Shown one piece after another: positions 34,101 to 42,357 of a stretch of DNA of 64,000 nucleotides. Source of the stretch: Roseobacter sp. SK209-2-6 (GTDB lineage: Bacteria > Pseudomonadota > Alphaproteobacteria > Rhodobacterales > Rhodobacteraceae). Each line of letters starts with the position of its first letter. Position 1 is the first letter of the stretch. The stretch lies in assembly GCF_000169455.1 (NCBI RefSeq), contig NZ_AAYC01000018.1:16847-80846 (forward strand). The letters are read 5' to 3'. Under the pieces are notes generated by a model. That model searched no databases, was not told the origin of the DNA, and saw only the letters and a program-made list of their open reading frames with translations. A program made the translations under genes and the position numbers.

Positions 34101-34167
34101 TGCAAAGGAATATCCAGCCGCGCAGAGGAGAAGCAGAAACTTTGCTGTCTCTTGCCACCAGCTGCAT
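31111..34167 (-). CDS. Secreted right-handed beta-helix protein with FnIII-like N-terminal part
   Basis: A 1018-residue protein with an N-terminal signal peptide (WIFLCIASLLLVLSNQSVQA, cut near residue 37). Residues about 40-340 look like two or three fibronectin-III/Ig-like beta sandwiches (GDLTALEIRVKPV-type strands). From about 430 onward short repeating strands (ISDLTFERVSIRSD, HDVIIEHNTAHDFMGDGFLLHGDG, IEANIFWG) indicate a pectate-lyase-like beta-helix. Such folds bind or cleave acidic polysaccharides (lyases, epimerases, hydrolases) or act as passive scaffolds. The gene begins directly after the stop of the upstream glycosyltransferase. Trimming or remodelling of the exported polymer is a reasonable guess. 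Confidence 0.72.
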   Translation of the reverse strand: MQLVARDSKVSASPLRGWIFLCIASLLLVLSNQSVQAKSLRFEAYLDRSEKQLLVRLDSLPADLAKQPLTGVEVSLNDGPAQPLKLARRPAFERTVLTLSSPPGRSHQLRLRFVQQTEIGPKPGSWSPAQPVIILPRSKKAPPRLKNEDWEWRPHPSRADWLQLRLAPHLQDQLTSVSALSIRANWQDTRIILPPVTAQWLDLPLDAGTYGRARDFQLYLALVAGKKRGAWSAPKAVQLQWHGSARAPDAPWPEDWMVRATGADGEIRLDVLQVPASHHTPLTALEIRVKPVDRFFVPLGRGSDWVPLSPLNPKTGGSLRLDGLQTGQLYQIELRGRSASGAGRSSAPKIVTPRNIGLPTQAVIGDLNIAGEARIRVAPGSVIAQAPKGWKIIPGHAREDSWDWLVPTRVDPGVGLVTLNSGAEIDIQRRARGFVAETPQELARFLQLPARIKSGATLMIGATWLDSRSLAKAFDGAFSNLTAPITVVPREPEVGTQLTRWWIGNRNPLISSGQLIMRDIDLIYPEALWYLDGRKRTVSIIDTRQSRGPISDLTFERVSIRSDAMPARLGYVQRSLIRAADFEKAEDVAFLDGEVSHIVYGLRVALQNSLTRGNRMHHLIADPININMVAGAQGHDVIIEHNTAHDFMGDGFLLHGDGTHMWVHGGRSENPARIERLTYRGNVFFPGYEGIRAPVSMSALFKLTHHEDSMTLRPTQDHELLRIDASDGPVVITLPELRKSLGLIQRRDKQMVFAIQKGDIGPHPVTIVAGPRDGIGKNRIPEMTLRQPYEAVEFRARKAEGYWRLIAPVPALQGFYADPRGTELPGLEIEANIFWGLSLRQISPANLPQQNARIHHNAILMPLPGDRDGDGRWNTVRDGVTRKAGQILISAGDDTVSVFANIAGRVVLSDKGGHHAQAWNNADLTWDQNTHQLRANFAALAELPTLRPLSAVRWFPTSREEAIALARPAAMGPIAARGQGPLGATPQSDWWDFEAGRRKAQNNPDTGLNTGPGSSAKP

Positions 34168-34983
34168 CTAGGAGACTTTCCCACGCCCGCGCAGAGACAG
34201 AAGCCAATCCCGCAGATTGCGCAGCGCCGCTAGCGAAATATTCTCAAGCAGCAGCTGTATCGCAGACACCGCAGGGATCCCGTCCAAGAGCCCCGGAGCA
34301 AAAGGCGCATCCATATTGTCTGCCGGGATCCGCCTTCCCCGTACCTTGTTGGAAACATTGCCTCCATGCACGACTTGCAGCCAAGCGCCGGGCGCCTCCA
34401 GCTGGACCACCGCGCCATGGTCTTTGATCGTCATGTGCTGGATGGACATGGCGGTGCGCATATCCTCGTTCCAGGGGCACAAGCGGGTGAAAAACGCATT
34501 GCTGGGGTGGGTCATTTCATAAAGCGCTTTATCGGTACGGATATACCCACGCGAGAAGTTCAGACAGAGGGGGGCCTGCTGGACCTGCTGCTGTGCGGCC
34601 TGTTGCACCCGTTCGATATAGTCACTGGCAAGCGCATCATCATTGTCCAGTCGGGTGGTCAGCAGAAACTCTGTGCGGTCTGGCAGGACCTCTCCGATCG
34701 AACGGTTCCAGCCTTCAGCGGCAAACAAACCGGTGTAATAAGGAATGAAGGGAACGCGCTTGCGCAGCTCTTCGACCCGTTCTTTCTGCGCCTCGGGGGT
34801 ATCCTTGTCGAAATAGATGATCCAGGTGAAATTCTTACAGGTCTGTGCCGCAATAGAAGGCAGGCAGATCCGCTCGAACATCTCAAAGCGCTCCTCCAAC
34901 CAATCAGGGCGGTTGCGGATGGCGCTTTCGCGCCCTGGTGTTGCCAGATTAAATCGCGTTTGTATTACATGAGTGAATTGCAT
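34168..34983 (-). CDS. Putative rhamnosyltransferase-type glycosyltransferase (PF11316-like)
   Basis: I choose the ATG at 34983, which has AGGA 8 nt upstream, over one at 35013; the product has 271 residues. FTHVIQTRFNLATPG and WLEERFEMFERICLPSIAAQTCKNFTWIIYFDKDTPE are typical of the putative rhamnosyltransferase family, and TTRLDNDDALASDYI provides an acidic metal-binding motif. The stop codon abuts the ATG of the secreted beta-helix gene, so the two form a two-gene operon. dTDP-rhamnose could come from the rml genes at 46-50 kb. Confidence 0.8.
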   Translation of the reverse strand: MQFTHVIQTRFNLATPGRESAIRNRPDWLEERFEMFERICLPSIAAQTCKNFTWIIYFDKDTPEAQKERVEELRKRVPFIPYYTGLFAAEGWNRSIGEVLPDRTEFLLTTRLDNDDALASDYIERVQQAAQQQVQQAPLCLNFSRGYIRTDKALYEMTHPSNAFFTRLCPWNEDMRTAMSIQHMTIKDHGAVVQLEAPGAWLQVVHGGNVSNKVRGRRIPADNMDAPFAPGLLDGIPAVSAIQLLLENISLAALRNLRDWLLSLRGRGKVS

Positions 34984-35342
34984 GTTGATCCTGCTGGGTA
35001 TGCCATCAATCAAATGGGTGCCATTTTAAACATTCAAGCCTAAATGCCGTCTGCTCTGATATATGACCCTCCAGTGCTTTTTGCCAAGACTGCAGAAATC
35101 TAGAAGGCTTTTATAATGAGCGGTTAAGCTTACACCCCATAAACGTAGAACCGGAGGCTTGATACCTCTTTCTCGAAATTCGCCAAGCAGGAGACAACTC
35201 CAGCTTTCAAAAGGCCGCGCAACAGCCCTGTGCTGCCGTGATCGGGAGTGTGCTAGCCTCAAGTTGAGACGGAACAGTCTTTGCTTCAACCTCTAGCTTG
35301 TGTATGAGGTCGAGAAGCCATGATTAAAGCAGGTTATTTGAC
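34984..35342. promoter_or_regulatory. Divergent intergenic region before the uronate operon
   Basis: About 360 bp lie between the minus-strand glycosyltransferase and the dehydrogenase gene. A minus-strand frame at 35026-35289 is open but basic, low in typical codons and without family resemblance, so I leave it out. Promoters in both directions are expected; none stands out. Confidence 0.35.
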
Positions 35343-36617
35343 ATGAAAGTTGTTATTTTTGGGCTTGGCTATGTCGGTTTTACCGCCGCGTGTTGTATCG
35401 CGAGCCAGGGCCACCAGGTCATTGGCATCGATGTCAGTCGCAGCAAGGTGGAGGCCATCAACAAGGGGGAAGCGCCCATTGTTGAACCTCAGGTTTCGGA
35501 CATGTTGCAAGACGGTCTTGCCAAGGGGCTGATTGAAGCGCGCACGCAGATCGGTGACGCTTTGGAGGAGGCCGACCTGGGTATCGTCTGCGTTGGCACC
35601 CCCTCTGCCGCGGATGGGTCTCACAACATGGGCTATGTGGCGGATGTCAGCCGCCAAATCGCGCAGGCGTTGCAGCAAGCACCACGCTCTGGCCGCCCCC
35701 TGTCAGTCGCTTATCGCTCTACCTTCCGCCCCGGAACGGTAGAGGAACTCGTTTGGCCTATTTTCACATCCAGTCTGCAAGAAACGGCCTCGTCTCAGGT
35801 TTCGGTTGTCTACAACCCCGAATTCCTGCGCGAAGGATCCGCCGTTCAAGATTATTTCGAGCCGCCGAAAATTGTTATCGGCACTCGGAACGGTGAACCG
35901 GATCCGGCAATGCTGGCACTGAATGAAGATATCAAGGCCCCTGTCTTTACCGTTGGCTACCGCGAAGCTGAGATCACCAAATTTGTCGATAACACTTGGC
36001 ATGCGGTCAAGGTGGCCTTTGCCAATGAAGTCGGGCGCACCTGTTTGTCACTTGGGATTTCCGCCCGGCAGGTACATGAGATCTTTGTCTCCGACACGAA
36101 ACTGAATATCTCTCCCTATTACACCCGCCCAGGCGGCGCATTTGGCGGTTCTTGCTTGCCCAAGGATGTGCGGGCCCTTCAGCATATCGGGGCTGATGTT
36201 GGCGCCAACCTGCATCTGGTGGACAGTCTGCTGCGCTCAAATGAAGCCCATAAACACCGGCTCTTTGAATATGCCATGGCCGGACTTGAACCGGGCGCGA
36301 AAGTGCTGATGGTGGGGCTTGCCTTCAAGGCCGGGACGGATGACCTGCGCGAAAGCCCCAATGTGGATCTTGCGCGCAAGCTGCTGGGAGCGGGTATTGC
36401 CCTGGATATTTTCGATCCGGCGGTGAATGCAGATATGCTTGTGGGTGCCAACTTGGGATATACCTATAGTCAATTGCCGCAAATCAACCAGCTTCTGGTC
36501 GATCAGAGCACTGCCGAAAGCAAGGGCTACGCGCGCGTATTGGTCAATAATGCCACCATTGACATGCTGGATATTCCTGAACCGGCTCTCATACGCGATC
36601 TTGGCAGCATCACATGA
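35343..36617 (+). CDS. GDP-mannose 6-dehydrogenase-like NDP-sugar dehydrogenase
   Basis: The 424-residue protein begins with VIFGLGYVGFTAACCIASQGHQV, an NAD-binding Rossmann motif. YNPEFLREGSAV, TKFVDNTWHAVKVAFANEVG and FGGSCLPKDVRAL (about 266-278, Cys about 270) are the classic parts of the UDP-Glc/GDP-Man dehydrogenase superfamily. SPYYTRPGGAFGGSCLPKDVRAL closely follows AlgD. It likely makes a uronic acid (GDP-ManA) for an acidic polymer. It overlaps the next gene by four bases. UDP-sugar substrates cannot be excluded. Confidence 0.82.
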   Translation: MKVVIFGLGYVGFTAACCIASQGHQVIGIDVSRSKVEAINKGEAPIVEPQVSDMLQDGLAKGLIEARTQIGDALEEADLGIVCVGTPSAADGSHNMGYVADVSRQIAQALQQAPRSGRPLSVAYRSTFRPGTVEELVWPIFTSSLQETASSQVSVVYNPEFLREGSAVQDYFEPPKIVIGTRNGEPDPAMLALNEDIKAPVFTVGYREAEITKFVDNTWHAVKVAFANEVGRTCLSLGISARQVHEIFVSDTKLNISPYYTRPGGAFGGSCLPKDVRALQHIGADVGANLHLVDSLLRSNEAHKHRLFEYAMAGLEPGAKVLMVGLAFKAGTDDLRESPNVDLARKLLGAGIALDIFDPAVNADMLVGANLGYTYSQLPQINQLLVDQSTAESKGYARVLVNNATIDMLDIPEPALIRDLGSIT

Positions 36618-37855
36618 GCGTTTTTGAAACCCCCAGAATGAATGCAGCACGTCAAGCACGCCCTCTGCAGGGGCGGCGTGTGCTGATCATCGTGGAAAAT
36701 CTGCCCCTGCCCTTCGACCGGCGGGTTTGGCACGAATGCCGAACCCTGACCGCTGCAGGAGCGGAAGTCGCGGTGATCTGCCCAACCGGCAAGGGCTATG
36801 AAGCCACTTACGAAGAAATCGATGGGGTCCATATCTACCGCCATCCCCTGCCCCTCGATGCCAAGGGGGCATTGGGCTATCTGCTGGAATATAGCGCAGC
36901 ACTTTGGCATGAGATGCGCCTGGCGATTAAGATCAGCCGCAAGCATGGGTTTGACACCCTGCAGGGGTGCAACCCCCCGGATCTGATCTTCCTGGTGGCC
37001 TGGCCGTTCAAACTGTTCCGGCGGGTGCGCTACATCTTTGATCACCACGATATCAATCCCGAACTCTATGAGGCCAAGTTCAACAAGCGCGGCTTTTTCT
37101 GGCGGCTGATGGTTCTCTTTGAGAAGCTGAATTTCCGCACTGCGGATGTGGTCATTTCCACCAATCAAAGCTATCGGCAAATTGCGCTGGAGCGCGGGGG
37201 CAAAGCCACCGAAGATGTCTTTGTTGTGCGCTCTGGCCCGGATCTGACCCGCCTGGAACGCAAACCTGCGTCAGACCGCTGGCACAATGGACGCAAACAT
37301 ATGGTTGGATATGTTGGCGTCATGGGGGACCAGGAAGGGCTGGACCTGCTGCTTGAGGCCGCTCAGAAGCTCATACAGGAGCAAAAGCACGATGTGCAGT
37401 TTGTTCTGGTCGGGGGCGGCCCGGCGCTTGATGGTCTCAAAGCCATGGCCGCAGATCTTGGACTGGCAGAACATGTCACCTTCACCGGGCGCGCACCTGA
37501 TGAAACGCTGTTTGATGTCCTCTCCAATGCCGATCTCTGCGTCAATCCCGATCGCGTCAATCCGATGAACGACAAATCGACCATGAACAAGATCCTTGAA
37601 TACATGGCCTTCGAAAAACCTATTGTTCAGTTCGATGTGACCGAGGGGCGTTACTCTGCGGCGGAAGCCTCGCTTTATGCCCGGGCCAACGACACGACGG
37701 ATATGGCAAACAAGATTGCCGACCTTCTGGGTGACCCTGAAACCTGCGCGAAAATGGGTGAATTTGGCCGCAATAGGGTCGAAACAGAGCTGAGCTGGGA
37801 CCATCAGGTCGACACCTTGATCGCAGCCTATACCCGCGCCGCAGAGAAGCGATGA
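36614..37855 (+). CDS. Family 4 glycosyltransferase
   Basis: A 413-residue GT-B protein coupled by ATGA to the dehydrogenase gene. VLIIVENLPLPFDRRVWHECRTL opens the N-terminal domain. GYVGVMGDQEGLDLLLEA (about 236-253) and NPMNDKSTMNKILEYMAFEKPIVQFD (about 317-342) belong to the donor-binding domain, with the E-x7-E-like motif partly altered. A retaining sugar transfer on the cytoplasmic face is expected. First of three consecutive transferases that probably build the Wzx/Wzy repeat unit. Confidence 0.9.
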   Translation: MSVFETPRMNAARQARPLQGRRVLIIVENLPLPFDRRVWHECRTLTAAGAEVAVICPTGKGYEATYEEIDGVHIYRHPLPLDAKGALGYLLEYSAALWHEMRLAIKISRKHGFDTLQGCNPPDLIFLVAWPFKLFRRVRYIFDHHDINPELYEAKFNKRGFFWRLMVLFEKLNFRTADVVISTNQSYRQIALERGGKATEDVFVVRSGPDLTRLERKPASDRWHNGRKHMVGYVGVMGDQEGLDLLLEAAQKLIQEQKHDVQFVLVGGGPALDGLKAMAADLGLAEHVTFTGRAPDETLFDVLSNADLCVNPDRVNPMNDKSTMNKILEYMAFEKPIVQFDVTEGRYSAAEASLYARANDTTDMANKIADLLGDPETCAKMGEFGRNRVETELSWDHQVDTLIAAYTRAAEKR

Positions 37856-38727
37856 GTGATCCAACCCGAGTGCAGAGCCACGCGGTGATCATCCCGCATT
37901 TCAATGATGTGACCCGGCTGGAGCGCTGCCTTGAGGCACTTGTTCCGCAGCACAGCGATGGCATCGAATTGGTCGTGGCAGACAATGGATCCGACGCAGA
38001 TCTGGAGCCCCTGCAGGCGCGCTTTACACAGGTGCGTTTTGTCCAGGAGCCCGCAAAAGGGGCCGCGATGGCCCGCAACTGCGGGGTGGCTGCCACAAGC
38101 GCTCCGGGGTTGATTTTCCTGGATGCGGACTGCGTCCCTGATCCCGATTGGCTGGCACAGGCCTGCGCGACTGACACCAAAGACGCGGTTGTCGGAGGGC
38201 GGGTCACAGTCTTTGACGAAACCCCTGCCCCCCGCTCCGGCGCAGAGGTCTTTGAAACGGTCTTTGCCTTCAAGCAGCGCGATTACATCGAACGCAAGGG
38301 CTTCTCGGTCACCGCCAATCTTGTCACCACCCGGGCTGTCTTCGAGGCGACGGGCCCCTTTGTGACCGGGCGCTCGGAAGATGTCGACTGGTGCCAGCGC
38401 GCAGTCAAAAAGGGCTATGCCCTGCGCTACAACGATGCAATGACGGTGGCCCATCCCACCCGACAGGACTGGCCTGCGCTCCGACGGAAATGGCTCCGCC
38501 TGACACAAGAGATGTATGGTCTCACCTCCCCTGGCATCATGGCACGCCTGGCCTGGGCACTGCGCGCGGCCGCAATGCCTCTGAGTGCCCTGGCCCATGC
38601 CCCCAGAATTCTGAGCTTCCCCGGCCTCAGTCATGCAGACCGGTTACGAGGCCTTGCCACTCTGCTCCGTCTACGCTGCACCCGTGCGGTTTGGATGCTC
38701 AGACAGGTGATGGGGGGTGAGATATGA
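37852..38727 (+). CDS. Family 2 glycosyltransferase
   Basis: The 291-residue GT-A protein overlaps its neighbours on both sides by ATGA. HAVIIPHFNDVTRLERCLEAL, VVADNGSDADLE and LIFLDADCVPDPDWL (about 86-100) give the nucleotide-sugar site and DxD motif; TGRSEDVDWCQRAVKKGY carries the acceptor-activating ED pair. A hydrophobic stretch near the C-terminus may sit at the membrane. Specificity unknown. Confidence 0.88.
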   Translation: MSDPTRVQSHAVIIPHFNDVTRLERCLEALVPQHSDGIELVVADNGSDADLEPLQARFTQVRFVQEPAKGAAMARNCGVAATSAPGLIFLDADCVPDPDWLAQACATDTKDAVVGGRVTVFDETPAPRSGAEVFETVFAFKQRDYIERKGFSVTANLVTTRAVFEATGPFVTGRSEDVDWCQRAVKKGYALRYNDAMTVAHPTRQDWPALRRKWLRLTQEMYGLTSPGIMARLAWALRAAAMPLSALAHAPRILSFPGLSHADRLRGLATLLRLRCTRAVWMLRQVMGGEI

Positions 38728-39662
38728 CCACCCCATCCGCTCCGGCCCTGACAGTCATCATTGTCAGCTACAACACCGTGGATCTGACCCTGGCTGCGCT
38801 ACGCACATTGTTTGCGACAACTCAGGAAACCTCTTTCCGCTGTGTCGTCTACGACAATGCCTCAGCAGATGGATCCGCAGAGGCCATTGCCAGAGAATTT
38901 CCGCAGGTGGAGTTGATCGCCTCGCAGGAAAACCTGGGGTTTGCCCGGGCCAACAACCTTGTGGCGGAAGCTGCCCAGACAGAATGGGTGCTGCTGCTCA
39001 ATCCGGACACCGAGGTGCACCCGGGAGCCGTGGATGCGCTCATGGCCTTTGCCCGCGCGCATCCGGAGGCCGGGATTTACGGCGGGCGCACGGTGTTTCC
39101 AGATGGCAGCTTGAACATTGCCTCCTGCTGGAACCGGATCACCCCCTGGAGCGCCTTTTGCAGCGCCGTCGGACTGCGGGCAATTTTCCCAAAATCCGGT
39201 GTCTTCAATCCCGAAGCCATGGGGGATTGGGCGCGAGACAGTGTCCGCAAGGTTGATATTGTTGTTGGATGCTTTCTGCTGATGCCAACCGCTCTCTGGC
39301 GTGAATTGGGCGGCTTTGACCTGAAATACTTCATGTATGGCGAAGAGGCGGATCTGTGCCTGCGCGCCGCACGCCTGGGCTATCAGCCAATGATTACCCC
39401 AGAGGCCGAAATCATGCATATCGTCGGGGCCTCTTCAAACAAGCTTGCGCATAAGGTGGTGATGGTCGCCAAGGCACGCAGCACGCTTATTCGGGATCAC
39501 TGGTCCCCTGCTCTGGTGCCTCTTGGTCTGGTGCTGATGTGGCTCTGGGCCGCGCTACGCTATGGCGCCAGCCGCCCCCTTGGCTGGATTGGAAAACGAG
39601 AAACCGCAAGCCGCTGGGCCGAGGTCTGGGCCGCCCGACGCGATTGGCTGGCAGGGTATTAG
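38724..39662 (+). CDS. Family 2 glycosyltransferase, WbbL/rhamnosyltransferase-like
   Basis: The 312-residue protein shows VIIVSYNTVDLTLAALRTL, VVYDNASADGSAEAI, ENLGFARANNLVA, LLLNPDTEVHPGAVD (about 90-104) and KYFMYGEEADLCLRAARLGY. This combination is typical of the dTDP-Rha:GlcNAc rhamnosyltransferase (WbbL) type branch of GT2, although specificity is not proven. Last of the uronate-transferase operon. Confidence 0.87.
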   Translation: MTTPSAPALTVIIVSYNTVDLTLAALRTLFATTQETSFRCVVYDNASADGSAEAIAREFPQVELIASQENLGFARANNLVAEAAQTEWVLLLNPDTEVHPGAVDALMAFARAHPEAGIYGGRTVFPDGSLNIASCWNRITPWSAFCSAVGLRAIFPKSGVFNPEAMGDWARDSVRKVDIVVGCFLLMPTALWRELGGFDLKYFMYGEEADLCLRAARLGYQPMITPEAEIMHIVGASSNKLAHKVVMVAKARSTLIRDHWSPALVPLGLVLMWLWAALRYGASRPLGWIGKRETASRWAEVWAARRDWLAGY

Positions 39663-39708
39663 GCCGGAGGGTGACGCCGTCAGTCGACAAGGCGCATTGA
39701 CCGGCCGA

Positions 39709-40293
39709 TCACTGGGGGGGGGCTATGCTGCGGGTGCCGACCTGCTGCGCCGGATTTCCTGTCATGATCGCATTCTCCGGGATCTGCCCCCGCACCACCG
39801 CATTCGCACCAATGATGGCGCCGTCTCCAATCACCGTGCCCGGCAATATGACCGCGGCATAGCCAACCCAGACATCTCGTCCCAACACGACATCAGCCTC
39901 CTTCATCGGCTGCTTGGTCACCGGGCTGCCCTCATTGAAGCGATAGCCCGCGGCCGTCACCATCACATTTGGTCCAAACATGGCATCCGGTCCAATCTCG
40001 ATGCGCCCCTCATCGGGTCCTGCCCATAGGCTGCAGCCTGCTCCGATACGGCCATTCTCCCCGATCGACACATTCTGAGCGTTGGAAAAGCTGACTGTTG
40101 GGCTGATCCGCACATTGCGCCCCAGGCTGGCTTTGCGCAGTTCCTGCACATGGGTGTAATTGTAATAGTTCACCACTTTCAGGGCATGGGCCCAGGCGCG
40201 CGGGTCCAGTGAAGAGGTCAGAAGGCGTCGCAGCCGTTGCAATCGTGAGGTGTCCTTCTTGAAGACCTCAGGCTCGGATGGGGTATCGGGCAT
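39709..40293 (-). CDS. Left-handed beta-helix O-acyltransferase (hexapeptide repeat)
   Basis: From the ATG at 40293 the product has 194 residues; the frame remains open upstream but without a likely start. Hexapeptide repeats (ISPTVSFSNAQNVSIGENGRIGAGCSLW, then VVLGRDVWVGYAAVILPGTVIGDGAIIGANAVV) run from about 70 to 175, and MVTAAGYRF marks the probable acetyl acceptor site. Enzymes of this type acetylate sugar hydroxyls using acetyl-CoA. It lies convergent to the glycosyltransferase operon and divergent from the flippase gene. Confidence 0.85.
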   Translation of the reverse strand: MPDTPSEPEVFKKDTSRLQRLRRLLTSSLDPRAWAHALKVVNYYNYTHVQELRKASLGRNVRISPTVSFSNAQNVSIGENGRIGAGCSLWAGPDEGRIEIGPDAMFGPNVMVTAAGYRFNEGSPVTKQPMKEADVVLGRDVWVGYAAVILPGTVIGDGAIIGANAVVRGQIPENAIMTGNPAQQVGTRSIAPPQ

Positions 40294-40655
40294 GGTAGGA
40301 GGGCAATCATTTTTTGTTGAAAACAGCGACTTACCTGACAGTACCTGCTTTGCACCGAGAGGTGAACGAAAAAGACACCCGGGACGGAGCGCTCGGGAGG
40401 CCCTTGCGGGGGTGCAGCGTCCCCTTGGATTCTGTCTCTGGTGAGTGGTGGAGCACGACACCCCATGCTAACAGGGGCCGGGCAAGGCCAGGGGATATGG
40501 TCAGGCTGACTTGAGCGATTTATTTGAAGGCTTCTATTTATGACTGATCGCGTCGAAATCCTGATGGCGACCTGCAGCCATGCCAATCATATCGTTATAG
40601 CCTGCCATGATCGGATCCGACTGTCCGAAAAAATGATCTCTGGCAGGCTGTTGGT
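40294..40655. promoter_or_regulatory. Divergent intergenic region before wzx
   Basis: These 362 bp separate the acyltransferase and flippase starts. No ORF in it has family resemblance. The stretch next to the flippase is AT-richer and probably contains its promoter. No distinct operator or hairpin was identified. Confidence 0.35.
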
Positions 40656-42227
40656 ATGACTCAGATGCAACCATCTTCAAAACCAGAGCAAGCTGCTCAA
40701 CAGACCTCCATGGCGGCAAAATTGGCGGGCGGGGCCTTGCTCAATTTCATCAGCATGGTGTTGATCCGCCTGATGGGGCTGATCAATATTGCTATCATTG
40801 CCCGCCTTTTGACACCCGATGATTTTGGTTTGATGGCTTTGGCCCTGATTGCCGTGGGCTTTGTCGAAGCCCTGATCAATCGCCAATTCGAAAACGCTTT
40901 GATACGGCAGCAAGATGTAACAGCTGATCATTTCAACACGGCCTTCTGTCTGGCCATCCTGGTTGGTCTGTTTGGCATGTTTATGGTGATCGCCTCAGCG
41001 GGCTATCTTGCGCAGTTCTTTGGCAATGCGGAGCTGCAAGCGGTCCTATACGGGCTTTCGCCCGTGCCGCTGCTGATGGGATTGCGCAATCCCTATTTTG
41101 TGAACTTTGAGAAGAACCTGAATTTCCGCCCCCGCCTGAAACTACATGTGCGCGCGCGCCTGGTCATGACATTCACCTCTGTGATCACCGCATATATCCT
41201 GCAATCCTATTGGGCTCTGGTGATCTCGCTTTTAACGCTACACGCGACCTTTGTTGTTCTGACCTGGCATTTGGCCGAGGGCCGCCCGGCCCTGCGTATG
41301 CCGCGCTGGAAAGCCTTCTTTCGTTTCGGCGGGTGGCTGACATTGGCCGGTCTTGCGATTTTTTTCCAAAAACGCCTGCCAACCGCAATTCTTGGCAAAT
41401 TGGCAACAACATATGAGGCCGGCCGGTTTCATGTCGCCAATGAGATTTCAACCACCATGACCCAACAACTGCTGAGCCCCATTGGAGAAGCTTTGTTTCC
41501 TGGCCTCATGTCGGTATCAAAGTCCCCTGAACGCCTAAGGCGCGCCTATCTGAAAGGTCAACAAAGCCTGCTTGGGATCGCCTTACCTGTTGGCACTGGA
41601 GTAGCAATTGCCGCGCCCGAGGTGGTGCGCGTTCTTTTAGGGGCACAATGGGAAGCGGCCGTGCCGATCATTGCAATCCTGACCCCGGTTTCCGCGCTCT
41701 CGACACTGACCCTCGGCGTGAATGCGATCAAGATGATCGATGGAGACACCCGCACCCTCTTCCTGCGCAACCTGTTTATTCTGGTGCTGACAATCCCCCT
41801 GTCTCTGGGGGGGTATCTGGCATTCGGCATTACCGGACTTGTTCTGGGGCAGGCCCTTGGTCAATTGATCAATCTGGCGCTCACGCTGCAAATTGCGGCA
41901 CGGGCAACACAATCCAAATTACATGACCCCTTGCGCGTTTCCTGGCGCAGCTTCGTGGCAACCCCTGTCATGGCTGCAACCCTGTTGGGAATTGATGCAC
42001 TCGGAGGGTTCGCCCCCTTTGAGATGTCCTTGTTGCAAGCTGCCAGTCTGCTGCTCGGAAAGGCTCTACTGGGGGCAGTTATAGCCGGTGGGGTTCAAAT
42101 GTTCCTGTGGCGCCTTGCCGGGCGACCAGATGGGTTTGAACAACAAGTCCTGGCTTTGGTCTCACGTCTGATCACGCGAGTTAAACCGCGCAAGAACCAT
42201 TTGGACCCTTCGGAGGCGCCGCATTAA
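40656..42227 (+). CDS. wzx: Wzx-type polysaccharide flippase (MOP superfamily)
   Basis: The 523-residue membrane protein has about 12-14 helices, beginning MAAKLAGGALLNFISMVLIRLMGLINIAIIARLLTPDDFGLMALALIAVGF, where ARLLTPDDFG is a hallmark of polysaccharide transporter PF13440/PF01943 proteins. These carry lipid-linked repeat units from the inner to the outer leaflet of the inner membrane. Together with the Wzy-like gene at 28.5 kb and an initiating transferase it completes a Wzx/Wzy pathway. Its stop lies in a short tandem duplication. Confidence 0.9.
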   Translation: MTQMQPSSKPEQAAQQTSMAAKLAGGALLNFISMVLIRLMGLINIAIIARLLTPDDFGLMALALIAVGFVEALINRQFENALIRQQDVTADHFNTAFCLAILVGLFGMFMVIASAGYLAQFFGNAELQAVLYGLSPVPLLMGLRNPYFVNFEKNLNFRPRLKLHVRARLVMTFTSVITAYILQSYWALVISLLTLHATFVVLTWHLAEGRPALRMPRWKAFFRFGGWLTLAGLAIFFQKRLPTAILGKLATTYEAGRFHVANEISTTMTQQLLSPIGEALFPGLMSVSKSPERLRRAYLKGQQSLLGIALPVGTGVAIAAPEVVRVLLGAQWEAAVPIIAILTPVSALSTLTLGVNAIKMIDGDTRTLFLRNLFILVLTIPLSLGGYLAFGITGLVLGQALGQLINLALTLQIAARATQSKLHDPLRVSWRSFVATPVMAATLLGIDALGGFAPFEMSLLQAASLLLGKALLGAVIAGGVQMFLWRLAGRPDGFEQQVLALVSRLITRVKPRKNHLDPSEAPH

Positions 42228-42244
42228 ACGGGGCATTAAACGGG
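42221..42244. repeat. 12-bp tandem duplication across the wzx stop codon
   Basis: GCATTAAACGGG occurs twice in direct succession; the TAA stop of the flippase gene lies in the first copy. It looks like a recent slip-strand duplication and does not alter the protein. Confidence 0.85.
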
Positions 42245-42268
42245 GATGTGTCGCCCCCTCGCCTGAGC

Positions 42269-42289
42269 GGGTAGAGGGTAGAGGGTAGA
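42269..42289. repeat. Three tandem copies of GGGTAGA
   Basis: Three adjacent 7-bp units lie between the convergent flippase and sulfotransferase genes. No function is evident. Confidence 0.85.
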
Positions 42290-42357
42290 GTCCCTTGGCG
42301 CAGCTGATCCAATCCAGGAAGAGGCTCAGCTGCGATATCCTGTCATATCGCTCCGGA

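Noticed and set aside
35026..35289. An 87-residue minus-strand ORF between divergent operons
   Set aside because: No ribosome site, no family resemblance, and composition unlike its neighbours.
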